A stretch of DNA of 64,000 bases from Sphingomonas sp. Leaf21 (GCF_916858675.1 NZ_CAKASM010000005.1:124001-188000); one strand, 5' to 3'. Shown: positions 35,467 through 45,438, counted from the first letter of the stretch. Translations and numbers: made by a program. Notes: generated from the sequence alone by a model not told the origin.

Positions 35467-35496
35467 GTGCGGCCTGAGCGCCGTCGAAGGCCACGT
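35467..35496. repeat. Dispersed 30-bp conserved element (repeat type C), copy 3
   Basis: Core CCTGAGCGCCGTCGAAGGCC, as at 5301-5330 and 16179-16208. It lies between the convergent M17 aminopeptidase and tpiA genes, 15 bp from the tpiA stop. Confidence 0.65.
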
Positions 35497-35510
35497 TCCG
35501 CCCTCGCCGA

Positions 35511-36257
35511 TTACAACCCCGCCGCCGCCTCGATGATCGGCACGAATTTCGCCGCCGTCAGGCTGGCACCGCCCACCAGCGCGCCATCGACATTCTCGAC
35601 CGCCAGCAGGGTCGCGGCGTTTTCGCCGGTCACCGATCCGCCGTACAGGATCCGCACGCCGTCCGCCGCGTCGCCGATCAACATGCGCAGCTTGGCGCGG
35701 GCGATCGAGTGGATGGTCGCGATCTCGTCGACCGTCGGCGTGCGCCCCGTGCCGATCGCCCAGCGCGGTTCATAGGCGAGCGTGAACCAGCTACCGTCCG
35801 CATTGTCCGGCACCGATTTTTCGATCTGCGCCTGGACCACCCGTTCGGCGCGGCCCGCATTGCGCTCCGCCTCGGTCTCGCCGCAGCAGAGGATGACCTT
35901 CAGCCCCCGCCGGTGCGCCGCCGCCGCCTTGGCCCAGGCGTCCTGGCTGGTCTCGCCCTGGTCGGCACGGCGTTCCGAATGGCCGACGATGGTGAAGCTG
36001 GCGCCCGCTTCCTGCACCATCGCCGCCGAGACGCAGCCGGTGTGCGCGCCCGATTCGGCCTCGTGCACGTCCTCCGCGCCGATCGCCAGGCCGGGGACGC
36101 GCTCGGCGGCGGGGGCGATCAGCGTGAAGGGCACCGCCATCGCCACGTCGACGTTCGGGGCCGCCGCCGCCGCGCGCGCCATGGCGTCCAGCTCGGCCAG
36201 GGCGGCGCGCGAGCCGTTCATCTTCCAGTTGCCCGCCACCAATTTGCGCCGTGCCAT
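35511..36257 (-). CDS. tpiA: Triosephosphate isomerase
   Basis: A 248-residue cytosolic TIM barrel interconverting dihydroxyacetone phosphate and glyceraldehyde 3-phosphate. The catalytic residues are all visible: Lys in AGNWKMNG (~res 10), His in IVGHSERR (~res 93), and Glu in AYEPRWAIGTG (~res 165) at the base of the phosphate loop. YGGSVTGENA and [10 protein letters not shown] complete the phosphate site. The start MARRKLVAGNWKMN matches the family; a longer in-frame extension runs into the promoter region. It is divergent from ppiD with 135 bp between. Confidence 0.98.
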   Translation of the reverse strand: MARRKLVAGNWKMNGSRAALAELDAMARAAAAAPNVDVAMAVPFTLIAPAAERVPGLAIGAEDVHEAESGAHTGCVSAAMVQEAGASFTIVGHSERRADQGETSQDAWAKAAAAHRRGLKVILCCGETEAERNAGRAERVVQAQIEKSVPDNADGSWFTLAYEPRWAIGTGRTPTVDEIATIHSIARAKLRMLIGDAADGVRILYGGSVTGENAATLLAVENVDGALVGGASLTAAKFVPIIEAAAGL

Positions 36258-36392
36258 AGTCAGGCTCCCAATGAGTCGTCTGTTATACGTGTTCAACACC
36301 GATAGCGTATCGTGGCGTCCGCACAAGCTTGATGCGGGCGCGACTGCACCCTAAAGCGGGCACGTTTTTTATTCCTTGCCGATCGGTCGTCC

Positions 36393-38339
36393 ATGCTCAG
36401 CTTCTTCCGCCGGATCATCAATTCCAAGGCCGGCGTCATCGTGACCTTCATCGTGCTCGGCATCATCGCCATCGCCTTCGCGGCGGGCGACGTGTCGAAC
36501 ATCGCCGGAATGGCCGGGGGTCTGGGCGGTGGCGACGTCGCCAAGGTCGGTAGCGCGAAGGTCACCGCCAACGACCTGCGAACCGACACGCAGAACGAGG
36601 TCGCCGCCTATCGTCAGGAGCAGCCGACGCTCGACATGGCGCAATTCATCGCGGCGGGCGGGTTTGAAGGCGTGCTCCAGCGCGAGATCACCGGCCTGTC
36701 GCTCGAACAGTTCGGCAAGGATCAGGGCATGGTCGTCTCGCGGCGCCTGGTCGACGGCCAGATCGCCTCGATCCCCGCGTTTCGCGGTCCCAATGGCCAG
36801 TTCGATCCGGCGCTCTATCAGCAGCTTCTCGCACAGCGGAAGATGACCGATGCGCAGGTGCGGACCGACATCCAGCGCAGCAGCTTCGCGCAGCAGCTGA
36901 CCGTGCCGACGATCGGCGCGGCGCAGTTCGCGATGCAGATGGCGTTGCCCTATGCCTCGCTGCTGCTCGAAAAGCGCGCGGGCGAGGTCGGCTATATCCC
37001 GACCCGCCTGGTGCCGACCGGTGCGGCCCCGACCGATGCCGAGTTGCAGACCTTCTACCAGCGCAACGTTCAGCGCTACACCCTGCCCGAGCGCCGGACC
37101 GTCCGCTATGCGGTGGTGACCCCCGCCTCCGTCGCGGCGAGCGCGACGCCGAGCGAAGCGGAGATCGCCCGCTATTATCAAAGCAATCAGTCGCGCTATG
37201 CCGCGACGCAGAAGCGTGACGTGACCCAGGTGATCGTCGCCGATCAGGCGGGCGCGAACGCTCTGGCGGCCAAGGCCAAGGGTGGCGCCTCGCTGGCGGA
37301 TGCCGCGCGCGCCGCCGGGTTGGAAGCCTCGACCCAGAAGGCCGTCGACAAGACCGCCTATGCCGCGCTGGCCTCCGCCCCCGTGGCCGACGCCGTGTTC
37401 GGCGCCGCGCAGGGTGCCGTCGTCGGCCCGGTTCGCGGCGCGCTCGGTTTCGTCGTCGCCAAGGTCGATGCGATCACCCAGGTGCCGGGCAAGTCGCTGG
37501 CCCAGGCGCGGTCGGAGATCGTCAGCGAACTGACCAAGCAGAAGCAGGCCGCCGCACTGGGTGAGATGCGCAACGCGATCGAGGATTCGCTGTCGGGCAA
37601 TGCGACGTTCGACGAGGTGGTCGCCGACCGCAAGCTGCAGGCACAGACGACGCCGGCGGTGACCGCGCAGGGCGCCTCGCCCGACGCGCCGACCTTCCAG
37701 CCGACGCCGGAACAGCGCGCGATGATCACCGCCGCCTTCACCGCCGAAGATGGCGACGCGCCGCAGATCGTGCCGATCGGCAAGGACGGCGGCTTCGCGA
37801 TCGTCGGGGTCGGCCAGGTGCAGCGCTCGGCACCGCGTCCTCTGGCACAGGTTCGCACCCAGGTGCTGGCCGACCTGACCGCCGACCGCGCCCGTACCGC
37901 CGCGCGCAAGCTCGCCAATGCCGTGCTGGCCAAGGTGAACAAGGGTATGCCGATGGCGCAGGCGCTGAAGGAAACCGGTCTGGCGACCCCGCCGGTCCGC
38001 CCGATCAACGCGTCGCGCCAGGATCTCGCCGCCGCGCAGAACAGCCCCGCCGCCGCGCCGCTAGCGCTGCTTTTCTCGATGCCGCAGAATAAGGCGCGCA
38101 CGCTGGAAGCGCCGCAGAACGAGGGTTGGTACATCCTGCGCGTCACCAGGATCGACGCGGGCAACGCGACGGGCAACGAAGCCGCGATCCGCGCCGCGCG
38201 CGCCGATATCGGTCGCCTGATCGGTCGCGAATATGTCTCGCAATTCGCGCGCGCCGTGCGTGACACGGTGGGCGTGAAGACCGACCCCAAGGCGGTGGCG
38301 AAGGTCCGTTCGGAGCTGCTGAACAATGGGAGCAACTGA
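36393..38339 (+). CDS. ppiD: PpiD-type periplasmic folding factor (SurA_N / rotamase)
   Basis: A 648-residue membrane-anchored chaperone. A single N-terminal transmembrane helix (~res 12-31, GVIVTFIVLGIIAIAFAAGD) is followed by a SurA-N-like domain (DVAKVGSAKVTANDLR, then the GPNGQFDPALYQQLL block). A parvulin-like region lies at ~res 260-365, where SLADAARAAG and VGPVRGALGFVVAKV correspond to family turns. PpiD works at the Sec translocon exit to help exported proteins fold; many PpiD proteins lack real isomerase activity. Its 3' end overlaps trpE by 14 bp. Linkage ppiD-trpE recurs in alphaproteobacteria. Confidence 0.9.
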   Translation: MLSFFRRIINSKAGVIVTFIVLGIIAIAFAAGDVSNIAGMAGGLGGGDVAKVGSAKVTANDLRTDTQNEVAAYRQEQPTLDMAQFIAAGGFEGVLQREITGLSLEQFGKDQGMVVSRRLVDGQIASIPAFRGPNGQFDPALYQQLLAQRKMTDAQVRTDIQRSSFAQQLTVPTIGAAQFAMQMALPYASLLLEKRAGEVGYIPTRLVPTGAAPTDAELQTFYQRNVQRYTLPERRTVRYAVVTPASVAASATPSEAEIARYYQSNQSRYAATQKRDVTQVIVADQAGANALAAKAKGGASLADAARAAGLEASTQKAVDKTAYAALASAPVADAVFGAAQGAVVGPVRGALGFVVAKVDAITQVPGKSLAQARSEIVSELTKQKQAAALGEMRNAIEDSLSGNATFDEVVADRKLQAQTTPAVTAQGASPDAPTFQPTPEQRAMITAAFTAEDGDAPQIVPIGKDGGFAIVGVGQVQRSAPRPLAQVRTQVLADLTADRARTAARKLANAVLAKVNKGMPMAQALKETGLATPPVRPINASRQDLAAAQNSPAAAPLALLFSMPQNKARTLEAPQNEGWYILRVTRIDAGNATGNEAAIRAARADIGRLIGREYVSQFARAVRDTVGVKTDPKAVAKVRSELLNNGSN

Positions 38340-39843
38340 GCCCGTCGCCGACGACGGCGCCGCCGAACGGTTGCGGGCCGGTCATCCGGTCCTGCTCTGG
38401 CGGCGGCAGATCGCCGATACCGAGACACCGGTGGCGGCGGCGCTCAAGCTGATCGAGCCGGGGCGCGGCGACTTCCTGCTCGAATCGGTCGAGGGTGGTG
38501 CGACGCGCGGGCGCTACAGCCTGATCGGCCTCGCCCCCGATCTGGTGTTCCGCGCGCATGGCCATGCGGCGGCGATCAACCGCCACTGGGCGACCGATCG
38601 CGAGGCGTTCGCGCCCTGTGCCCAGCCGACGCTGGCGGCGCTCCGCCATCTGGTCGGCGAATGCCGCGCAGAGGTGCCTGCGGGCCTGCCCTCGGCCCTC
38701 GCCTGTCTGGTCGGATATTTCGGCTATGAGACGGTCGGGCTGGTCGAGGATCTGCCGCAGCCGACCGCCGATCCGCTCGGCCTGCCCGACATGATCTTCG
38801 TTCGGCCGACCGTCATCCTGGTCTTCGATCGATTGGCCGATGCGCTCTATCTGGTCGCGCCGGTCTGGCCCGATGCCACGCGCGACGCGGGGCGGATGAT
38901 CGAGGAGGCCGAGGACCGGCTGGACGCGACCGCCGCCCGGCTGGCGACGACCGCGCTTCCCCCACCGCTTCGCGCCGACCTGCCCGAGCCCGCTTACAGC
39001 CCCGCCCTGCCCGAGGGCCGCTATGCCGAGATGGTGGCCCAGGCGAAGGACTATATCGTCGCGGGCGACATATTTCAGGTGGTGCTGGCCCAGCGTTTCT
39101 CCGCGCCCTTCGTGCTGCCCCCGTTCGAGCTGTATCGCAGCCTGCGACGGATCAACCCCTCCCCCTTCCTCTATCATCTCGACCTGCCCGGCTTTTCGCT
39201 GATCGGGTCGAGCCCCGAGATATTGGTCCGCGTCCGCGATGGCGAGGTGACGATCCGGCCGATCGCGGGGACCCGTCCGCGTGGACGGACCGGCGCCGAG
39301 GATGCCGCCAATCGCGACGGACTACTCGCCGATCCCAAGGAGCGAGCCGAGCATCTGATGCTGCTCGACCTCGGTCGCAACGATGTCGGCCGCGCCGCGT
39401 CGGCGGGGAGCGTCAGGGTCACCGACAGCTACACGGTCGAATTCTACAGCCATGTCATGCACATCGTCTCCAACGTCGTGGGGCGGCTGGATGACGAAAA
39501 GGACGCGCTCGACGCGCTGTTCGCCGGGTTTCCGGCGGGCACGGTCAGCGGCGCGCCCAAGGTCCGCGCCTGCCAGATCATCGCCGAGCTCGAGCCCGAG
39601 CGGCGCGGTGCCTATGCGGGCGGTGTCGGCTATTTCTCACCCGACGGGTCGATGGACTCTTGCATCGTGCTGCGGACGGCGGTGGTCAAGGACGGCACCA
39701 TCCACGTCCAGGCGGGCGCCGGCATCGTCGCCGACAGCGACCCCGCCTATGAACAGCGGGAGTGCGAGGCGAAAGCCGGGGCGATGCTCGCGGCGGCACG
39801 AGAGGCGGTCGCGCGGGCTGGCGACGGCGGATTCGGGCAATAG
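38326..39843 (+). CDS. trpE: Anthranilate synthase component I
   Basis: A 505-residue chorismate-using enzyme giving anthranilate with ammonia from TrpG, the first step of tryptophan synthesis. The N-terminal regulatory part has LLESVEGGATRGRYSLIG, the feedback-inhibition motif region. The C-terminal chorismate-binding fold shows RPIAGTRPRGRT, DLGRNDVGR, VMHIVSNVVGRL and FPAGTVSGAPKVRACQII, and ends with VQAGAGIVADSDP. Starting inside ppiD, it is translationally coupled and has no room for a trp leader of its own. trpG lies 777 bp away after a gene on the other strand. Confidence 0.97.
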   Translation: MGATEPVADDGAAERLRAGHPVLLWRRQIADTETPVAAALKLIEPGRGDFLLESVEGGATRGRYSLIGLAPDLVFRAHGHAAAINRHWATDREAFAPCAQPTLAALRHLVGECRAEVPAGLPSALACLVGYFGYETVGLVEDLPQPTADPLGLPDMIFVRPTVILVFDRLADALYLVAPVWPDATRDAGRMIEEAEDRLDATAARLATTALPPPLRADLPEPAYSPALPEGRYAEMVAQAKDYIVAGDIFQVVLAQRFSAPFVLPPFELYRSLRRINPSPFLYHLDLPGFSLIGSSPEILVRVRDGEVTIRPIAGTRPRGRTGAEDAANRDGLLADPKERAEHLMLLDLGRNDVGRAASAGSVRVTDSYTVEFYSHVMHIVSNVVGRLDDEKDALDALFAGFPAGTVSGAPKVRACQIIAELEPERRGAYAGGVGYFSPDGSMDSCIVLRTAVVKDGTIHVQAGAGIVADSDPAYEQRECEAKAGAMLAAAREAVARAGDGGFGQ

Positions 39844-40000
39844 GGTAAGACCTTGCCCTTCCTGCCCGCTCGCAGCGCGAGAGGGGGCAATATCAAATTC
39901 ACCCGTCGCCCATCGACGGCGGCCACCTTTGGCGATCACCATCCGGTAGCCGAAGGGGTGCCCCAGCCAGCGCCGGGGCAACGGTCATCGGGTCAGCGCC

Positions 40001-40438
40001 TCATTCGCCCCCATCGGCGGGCGGCGGGGTCTGCTCCGCGCGGCGGGCGCGGCGATCGGCGGCGTATTGCTGGTTCCACTGGATACTGCATCCGCTCTGG
40101 CCACCGGTGCCGACCGGCGAGCAGGTATCGGGAATGCCACCGGCCACGCGGCCGACCTGATCCATCGTCGCGGCGCGGTTGACCCAGCTCTGATTCTGCG
40201 CCGCGATCGGCTTGTCGTCGCGCAGGGGCTTGGGAATGCGGTAGGGTTCGTCGTCGCGGCCGCAGACGACCACTTCCTCCGCCGTGCTCTCCGGGCACTT
40301 CTGATCGCCGATCAACGTCACCTGGCGAACCCGCTTGGGCGGCTGGCCGGTCGCGGCCTGCTGGTCCTGCGCGCCCTGCTGGGCAAAGGCGGCGCCCGGG
40401 GTCAGCAAGAGGGCGGCGATCAGGGCGGCTCGAACCAT
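40001..40438 (-). CDS. Small exported protein of unknown function
   Basis: A 145-residue protein with a clear Sec signal peptide (res 1-20, IAALLLTPGAAFAQ). The mature part is polar, Gln/Pro-rich, with four Cys (DQKCPES, VVCGRDD, PDTCSPV, SGCSIQW) that could form two periplasmic disulfides, and the segment EPYRIPKPLRD. The pattern VVVCGR..EPYRIP.PLR recurs, from memory, in many sphingomonad exported proteins of unknown role. AAAGGAGT precedes the ATG. Its insertion on the opposite strand separates trpE from trpG. Confidence 0.78.
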   Translation of the reverse strand: MVRAALIAALLLTPGAAFAQQGAQDQQAATGQPPKRVRQVTLIGDQKCPESTAEEVVVCGRDDEPYRIPKPLRDDKPIAAQNQSWVNRAATMDQVGRVAGGIPDTCSPVGTGGQSGCSIQWNQQYAADRRARRAEQTPPPADGGE

Positions 40439-40620
40439 GGCTACGGGACTCCTTTGGGTTATGAACGTCGGACGCGGCGCATGGCTCCACGCTGAACGGA
40501 TCAGCCTGACGGCGCCATTCGGGCCAAATTGCGGCGATCCGTCGCGCCGACACGTGATCCGGGCATACCTATGCGTCAAGCAGGCGTTGCACCGCTCGCA
40601 CGATCGGCTATGGCAGCGCC

Positions 40621-41235
40621 ATGATCCTGGTCGTCGACAATTACGACAGCTTCACCTGGAACCTCGTCCATTATCTTCAGGAATTGGGCAGCGAGGTGGA
40701 GGTGGTCCGCAACGACGCGATCTCGGCGGGCCAAGCGCTCTCGTCGGGGGCGCAAGCCTTTCTCATCTCCCCCGGCCCCTGCACGCCGACCGAAGCGGGC
40801 GTCAGCCTGGAACTGGTCGCCGCCGCCGCCGACGCCGGTCGTCCGCTGCTGGGCGTATGCCTGGGGCATCAGGCGATCGGCCAGCATTTCGGCGGACTGG
40901 TCGAACGCGGCGGGCTGATGCACGGCAAGACCTCGCCCGTCCATCATGACGGCACCGGGCTGTTCCGGGGGCTCCCCTCGCCCTTCACCGCGACGCGCTA
41001 TCACTCGCTGATCGTCAACGACGTGCCCGAGGCGCTGTTGGTCAATGCCCGCGCCGAGGATGGCACCGTGATGGGCTTCCGCCACGCCACGCTGCCGATC
41101 CACGGCGTCCAGTTCCATCCCGAAAGCATCGCCACCGAATACGGCCATGCGATGCTCGCCAATTTCCTGCGCGAGGCGGGGATCGCCCATGACCTGCCCG
41201 AGCGGCTGCGGCCGCCCGTCGAGAGCGCGGCGTGA
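40621..41235 (+). CDS. trpG: Anthranilate synthase component II (glutamine amidotransferase)
   Basis: A 204-residue class I amidotransferase supplying ammonia to TrpE; it may also serve p-aminobenzoate synthesis, as TrpG/PabA often does when only one copy exists. The oxyanion strand is [12 protein letters not shown]. The nucleophile Cys is in [17 protein letters not shown] (~res 80), and His-Glu are in [14 protein letters not shown]. It opens the trpG-trpD-trpC-moaC operon. The ribosome binding site is weak. No tryptophan-rich leader peptide is visible in the ~180 bp before it. Confidence 0.96.
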   Translation: MILVVDNYDSFTWNLVHYLQELGSEVEVVRNDAISAGQALSSGAQAFLISPGPCTPTEAGVSLELVAAAADAGRPLLGVCLGHQAIGQHFGGLVERGGLMHGKTSPVHHDGTGLFRGLPSPFTATRYHSLIVNDVPEALLVNARAEDGTVMGFRHATLPIHGVQFHPESIATEYGHAMLANFLREAGIAHDLPERLRPPVESAA

Positions 41236-42227
41236 CGACGATCGCGCTGCTGCCCGATCCGGTCAGCCCCCTGTCGCGCGAGACGGCGCATGCCGCCTTT
41301 GCCGACATTCTCGACGGTCGCGCGGATGACGAGGCGATCGCCGATTTCCTGACCCGGTTGGCCGAGCGCGGCGAGACATCGATCGAGATCGCCGAGGCCG
41401 CCCGCGCGATGCGCGAACGGCTGATCCCGATCGAGGCACCTGTCGGTACGATCGACGTGTGCGGCACCGGCGGCGACGGGCACCACACGCTCAACGTCTC
41501 GACCGCCGTGTCGCTGGTCGTCGCCGCGCTGGGCGTACCGGTGGCCAAGCATGGCAACCGCGCCGCGTCGTCCAAGGCGGGCGCGGCGGATACGCTGGAG
41601 GTGCTGGGCCTCGACATGGAGCGCGCCGGACAGGTGGCGCAGGCGAGCCTGACCGATATCGGCATCGCCTTCCTCTTCGCCGCCAACCACCACCCGGCGA
41701 TGGCGCGGATCACCCCGATCCGGCGGCGCATCGGGCGACGGACGATCTTCAACCTGATGGGGCCGCTCGCCAATCCCGCGCATGTCGGGCGGCAACTGAT
41801 CGGCATCGCCCGCCCGGACTACGCGACCGTCTATGCCGAGGCGCTCGCGCAACTGGGGGCGGAGGCCGCGCTGGTCGTGTCGGGCGAAGAAGGCCTCGAC
41901 GAACTGTCGGGGGCCGGACCCAGCATTGCCGTCCCGGTGGGCCGTATCGACGCGCCCGGCACGATCTCACCCGAGGATGCGGGGCTTGCCCGCCACCCGA
42001 TCACCGCCATTCGCGGCGGCGACGCGCGGCACAATGCCGAGGCGCTTCGCCGCCTTCTCGCCGGGGAACCGGGCGCCTATCGCGACGCCGTTCTCCTCAA
42101 CGCCGCCGCGGCCCTGCTGGTCGCCGGGCACAGCGCCGACCTGTCCCAAGGGGCCCTGGCCGCCGCCCGTGCGATCGATACGGGCGATGCCGCGGCGCTT
42201 CTCGATCGATGGATAGCCTACCGATGA
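41232..42227 (+). CDS. trpD: Anthranilate phosphoribosyltransferase
   Basis: A 331-residue enzyme joining anthranilate and PRPP. The PRPP-binding glycine motif is [15 protein letters not shown] (~res 77-90), followed by [18 protein letters not shown] and the substrate region [26 protein letters not shown] is the second anthranilate contact. It starts with GTG in a GTGA overlap with the trpG stop, so the two are translationally coupled. Length is normal. Confidence 0.97.
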   Translation: MTTIALLPDPVSPLSRETAHAAFADILDGRADDEAIADFLTRLAERGETSIEIAEAARAMRERLIPIEAPVGTIDVCGTGGDGHHTLNVSTAVSLVVAALGVPVAKHGNRAASSKAGAADTLEVLGLDMERAGQVAQASLTDIGIAFLFAANHHPAMARITPIRRRIGRRTIFNLMGPLANPAHVGRQLIGIARPDYATVYAEALAQLGAEAALVVSGEEGLDELSGAGPSIAVPVGRIDAPGTISPEDAGLARHPITAIRGGDARHNAEALRRLLAGEPGAYRDAVLLNAAAALLVAGHSADLSQGALAAARAIDTGDAAALLDRWIAYR

Positions 42228-43000
42228 CGATGCTCGACCGCATCCTGGAAACCAAGCGCGCCGATGTCGCCGCGCGAAAGGCGACCATGTCGCTCGCCGA
42301 CCTCGACGCCAAGATCGATACCGTGTCCGCACCGCGCGGCTTTCGCGCCGCGCTGGACGCCAGGACCGGCCCCGCGCTGATCGCCGAGGTCAAGAAGGCC
42401 AGCCCGTCCAAGGGCCTGATCCGCGCCGATTTCGATCCCCCCGCCCATGCCCGTGCCTATGAGGCCGGGGGTGCCGCGTGCCTGTCGGTGCTGACCGACG
42501 AGCGCTGGTTCCAGGGCGCGGATGTCTTTCTGGAGCAGGCACGCGCGGCGGTGTCGATCCCGGTGCTGCGCAAGGACTTCATGGTCGATCCGTGGCAGGT
42601 CCACGAGTCGCGTGCGCTGGGGGCCGATGCGATCCTCATCATCGTCGCCGCGCTCGACGACGGCGAGATGCAGGAGATAGAGGCCGCCGCGATCGAATGC
42701 GGCATGGACGCGCTGGTCGAGGTCCACGACGCCGCCGAGATGGAGCGCGCCGCCCGGCTCAAGTCCCGGCTGATCGGGGTCAACAACCGCGACCTGCGCG
42801 ACTTCACGGTCGATTTCCAGCGGACCTACGAACTGGTCGGTCGTGCGCCCGAGGGCTGCACCTTCGTCGCGGAGAGTGGCCTGACAAGCCGGGCCGACCT
42901 AGACGCGATGGCCGAGCATGGCATCCATTGCTTCCTGATCGGCGAAGCCCTGATGCGCGAACATGATGTCGAGGCGGCGACCCGCGCGCTGATCGGATGA
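42224..43000 (+). CDS. trpC: Indole-3-glycerol phosphate synthase
   Basis: A 258-residue TIM-barrel enzyme that closes the indole ring. The catalytic Lys and Glu are in [14 protein letters not shown], and the phosphate and acid residues lie in [23 protein letters not shown] and [12 protein letters not shown]. It is monofunctional, not fused to TrpF. It starts at an ATGA overlap with trpD; a second ATG two codons later (MLDRIL) is an alternative. The reading frame is open well upstream inside trpD, but only this start fits the family. Confidence 0.97.
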   Translation: MTMLDRILETKRADVAARKATMSLADLDAKIDTVSAPRGFRAALDARTGPALIAEVKKASPSKGLIRADFDPPAHARAYEAGGAACLSVLTDERWFQGADVFLEQARAAVSIPVLRKDFMVDPWQVHESRALGADAILIIVAALDDGEMQEIEAAAIECGMDALVEVHDAAEMERAARLKSRLIGVNNRDLRDFTVDFQRTYELVGRAPEGCTFVAESGLTSRADLDAMAEHGIHCFLIGEALMREHDVEAATRALIG

Positions 43001-43464
43001 GCGGGCTCACCCATCTCGACGAAACGGGCTCGGCGCGCATGGTCGATGTCGGCGCCAAGTCGGTGACCGCGCGCCAGGCGGTGGCACGGGGACGCATCGC
43101 CATGTCGAGCGAGGCCGCCGCCGCGATCCGCGCGGGCAGCGTACGGAAGGGCGATGTGCTGGCGGTCGCGCGGGTGGCGGGGATCATGGCCGCCAAGAAG
43201 ACGAGCGACCTCATCCCGCTCTGCCATCCGCTGCCGCTGAGCAAGGTCGAGATCGATCTGGTACTGGATGACGAAGGCGTTACCGCCACCGTCACCGCCG
43301 CGACGGCGGGGCAGACCGGCGTCGAGATGGAGGCGCTGACCGCCGTATCGGTGACGTTGCTGACCGTCTACGACATGGCGAAGGCGCTCGATACGTGCAT
43401 GACGATCGGTGACATTCACCTGCTGTCCAAGACCGGCGGCAAATCCGGCGACTGGCACGCCTGA
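42997..43464 (+). CDS. moaC: Cyclic pyranopterin monophosphate synthase MoaC
   Basis: A 155-residue enzyme of molybdenum cofactor synthesis that forms cyclic pyranopterin monophosphate together with MoaA. It shows [16 protein letters not shown] at the N-terminus, [19 protein letters not shown] with the conserved His, [20 protein letters not shown], and the C-terminal [10 protein letters not shown]. An ATGA overlap couples it to trpC. The moaC-moeA-lexA order after trpDC is typical of alphaproteobacteria. Confidence 0.97.
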   Translation: MSGLTHLDETGSARMVDVGAKSVTARQAVARGRIAMSSEAAAAIRAGSVRKGDVLAVARVAGIMAAKKTSDLIPLCHPLPLSKVEIDLVLDDEGVTATVTAATAGQTGVEMEALTAVSVTLLTVYDMAKALDTCMTIGDIHLLSKTGGKSGDWHA

Positions 43465-43514
43465 CGCACGCCGGGAACGCCGATCGCCCCGAAAGCGTCC
43501 ATGGGCCAACAGGA

Positions 43515-44699
43515 GTGACCGCCATTCTCTTACCCGTCGCCGAAGCCCAGCAGCGCCTGCTCGCCCTTGCTACCCGGGCGGACGTCGTCGAACTTCCGTT
43601 GCGCGATGCGGCGGGCCGTTGGTCGGCACGCGACGTCGCGGCGCTTCGGACCCAGCCCGCGAGCGACCTGTCGGCGATGGACGGCTATGCGATCCGCTTC
43701 GCCGATATGCCGGGGCCGTGGCGGGTGATCGGAGAAAGCGCGGCGGGACGCCCCTTCCCCGAAGCGGTCGACGCCAGGCAGGCGACGCGGATTTTCACCG
43801 GCGCGAGCCTGCCCTCCGGCACCGACACCGTCCTGATCCAGGAGGAGGCGGGCCGTGACGGCGCCGTGCTGACACTGGCCGGAGAGGGTCCGGCGCATCG
43901 GGGACGCAATGTGCGGCGGCGGGGACTGGATTTTTCCGCTGGCGACCGATTGATCTCGGCGGGCCAGCGGCTTACCCCCGCGCGGATCGCGGTGGCGGCG
44001 ACCGGCGGCCACGGCACATTGCCGGTCCGGTCGACGATCCGCGTGGCGATCGCGGCGACGGGCGACGAACTCGTGCCACCGGGCTCTGGCGATTTCGCCG
44101 CGTTGCCCGAATCGAATGGCGTCATGCTGGCCGCGATGCTGGCGGGCCTGCCGATCGAGGTCATCGACCTCGGGATATTGCCGGACGATCTGGAGCGGTT
44201 GCGCGACGTGTTTGCCGGGGTCGAGGCCGACCTGCTCGTTACCACCGGCGGTGCGTCGGTGGGCGACCATGACCTGGTCCAGCCCGCGCTCAACGCCGCC
44301 GGGGGGAGCATCGACTTCTGGCGAATCGCGCTGCGTCCGGGCAAGCCGATGATGGCCGGACGGCTGGGCCGGACCGTCGTGCTCAGCCTGCCGGGCAATC
44401 CGGTGTCGGCATTCGTGACGGCCACGCTGTTCGTCCGCCCGCTGATCGCGCATATGGCGGGCGCGGCCGACCCGTTTCCCGCGCCGATCCCCGCGATATT
44501 GGGCGAGGATCTTCCTCCCAACGGCCCCCGCATCGACTATCTGCGCGCCGCGCTGATCGACGGACGCGTCCATGCCGCCGCCATCCAGGACAGCTCGATG
44601 CTGTTGACGCTCGCGCGTTCGACATGCCTCGTCATCCGGCCGCCACATGCTCCGGCAGCCCAGGCAGGCGACTCGGCGGAAATCCTGATCCTCGCTTGA
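43515..44699 (+). CDS. moeA: Molybdopterin molybdenumtransferase MoeA
   Basis: A 394-residue enzyme inserting molybdate into adenylylated molybdopterin. Domain order is normal: N-terminal [33 protein letters not shown], the MogA-like domain with [23 protein letters not shown] and the LRPGKPMM block, then [13 protein letters not shown] and a small C-terminal barrel. The start is GTG ([12 protein letters not shown]); the only good ribosome binding site, AGGAG, overlaps that GTG, so initiation is unusual. The stop codon lies inside the -35 element of the lexA promoter. Confidence 0.95.
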   Translation: MTAILLPVAEAQQRLLALATRADVVELPLRDAAGRWSARDVAALRTQPASDLSAMDGYAIRFADMPGPWRVIGESAAGRPFPEAVDARQATRIFTGASLPSGTDTVLIQEEAGRDGAVLTLAGEGPAHRGRNVRRRGLDFSAGDRLISAGQRLTPARIAVAATGGHGTLPVRSTIRVAIAATGDELVPPGSGDFAALPESNGVMLAAMLAGLPIEVIDLGILPDDLERLRDVFAGVEADLLVTTGGASVGDHDLVQPALNAAGGSIDFWRIALRPGKPMMAGRLGRTVVLSLPGNPVSAFVTATLFVRPLIAHMAGAADPFPAPIPAILGEDLPPNGPRIDYLRAALIDGRVHAAAIQDSSMLLTLARSTCLVIRPPHAPAAQAGDSAEILILA

Positions 44700-44724
44700 C
44701 GCAAGCCCAAACGTTCCATATAAG
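44696..44724 (+). promoter_or_regulatory. lexA sigma-70-type promoter
   Basis: TTGACG (44696-44701) and TATAAG (44719-44724) with exactly 17 bp between them. The -35 hexamer contains the moeA stop codon. The lexA ATG follows 31 bp after the -10 box, with GGAGG as the ribosome binding site. Confidence 0.8.
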
Positions 44725-44738
44725 TTCCACGTCTGTTC
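44713..44738 (+). promoter_or_regulatory. Triple GTTC LexA operator (tandem SOS boxes)
   Basis: Three GTTC units at 44713, 44724 and 44735, each separated by 7 bp, giving two overlapping copies of the alphaproteobacterial SOS box GTTC-N7-GTTC. The first box covers the -10 region and the second reaches over the likely transcription start, so LexA bound here would block its own gene. Confidence 0.85.
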
Positions 44739-44754
44739 TGGACGGAGGATCGCG

Positions 44755-45438
44755 ATGCTCACCGCAAAGCAGCATGAGCTTGTCTGCTTCATCAATGACC
44801 GTTTGAAGGAGACCGGCGTCTCGCCGTCCTTCGAGGAGATGAAGGAGGCGCTGGACCTCAAGTCCAAGTCGGGTGTCCACCGCCTGATATCCGCGCTGGA
44901 GGAACGGCACTTCATCCGCCGCCTGCCCAACCGCGCACGGGCACTGGAAGTGCTGCGAATGCCCGATCGCCCCGAAAAGCCGGTTGGTGCCGCTACGCCG
45001 TCATCGGACAATGTCCGGGTGCCCTCGCCCCGCCCGCTGGCCGAACCGGCCAATGACGTGGTCGAGATTCCGCTGCACGGTCGGATCGCGGCCGGCCTCC
45101 CCATCGAGGCGTTCGAGGGCAGCTCGATGCTGGCCGTGCCCGCCGCGCTGCTCGGTTCGGGCGAGCATTATGCCCTGGAAGTGTCGGGCGATTCTATGGT
45201 CGAGGCGGGTATCCTTGACGGCGACTATGCGCTGATCCGGCGGACCGACGTGGCACGCGACGGGCAGATCGTCGTCGCGCTGATCGACGATGCGGAGGCG
45301 ACGCTCAAATATTTTCGGCGCGAGGGGTCGATGGTCCGCCTCGACCCCGCCAACCGCGCCTATGATCCGCAGCGCTATGCCCCGGCTCAGGTGCGGGTGC
45401 AGGGCAAGCTGTCGGGTATCCTCCGGCGCTACGACTGA
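44755..45438 (+). CDS. lexA: SOS response repressor LexA
   Basis: A 227-residue repressor. The N-terminal winged helix ([16 protein letters not shown], then [27 protein letters not shown]) binds the GTTC box. The hinge is followed by the Ala-Gly cleavage site in GRIAAGLP (~res 114). The catalytic Ser is in [12 protein letters not shown] and the Lys in ATLKYFRRE, so RecA-stimulated self-cleavage is intact. It has its own promoter and a GTTC triplet operator. Its 3' end overlaps the 3' end of comEC by 10 bp on the other strand. Confidence 0.98.
   Translation: MLTAKQHELVCFINDRLKETGVSPSFEEMKEALDLKSKSGVHRLISALEERHFIRRLPNRARALEVLRMPDRPEKPVGAATPSSDNVRVPSPRPLAEPANDVVEIPLHGRIAAGLPIEAFEGSSMLAVPAALLGSGEHYALEVSGDSMVEAGILDGDYALIRRTDVARDGQIVVALIDDAEATLKYFRREGSMVRLDPANRAYDPQRYAPAQVRVQGKLSGILRRYD

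Noticed and set aside
36293..36392. T-rich run GTTTTTTATT before ppiD as a terminator
   Set aside because: No stable hairpin directly precedes the T-run, and it lies in a divergent promoter region where a terminator is not expected.
40439..40620. Tryptophan leader peptide or attenuator before trpG
   Set aside because: No short open frame with tandem Trp codons and no hairpin plus T-run were found.
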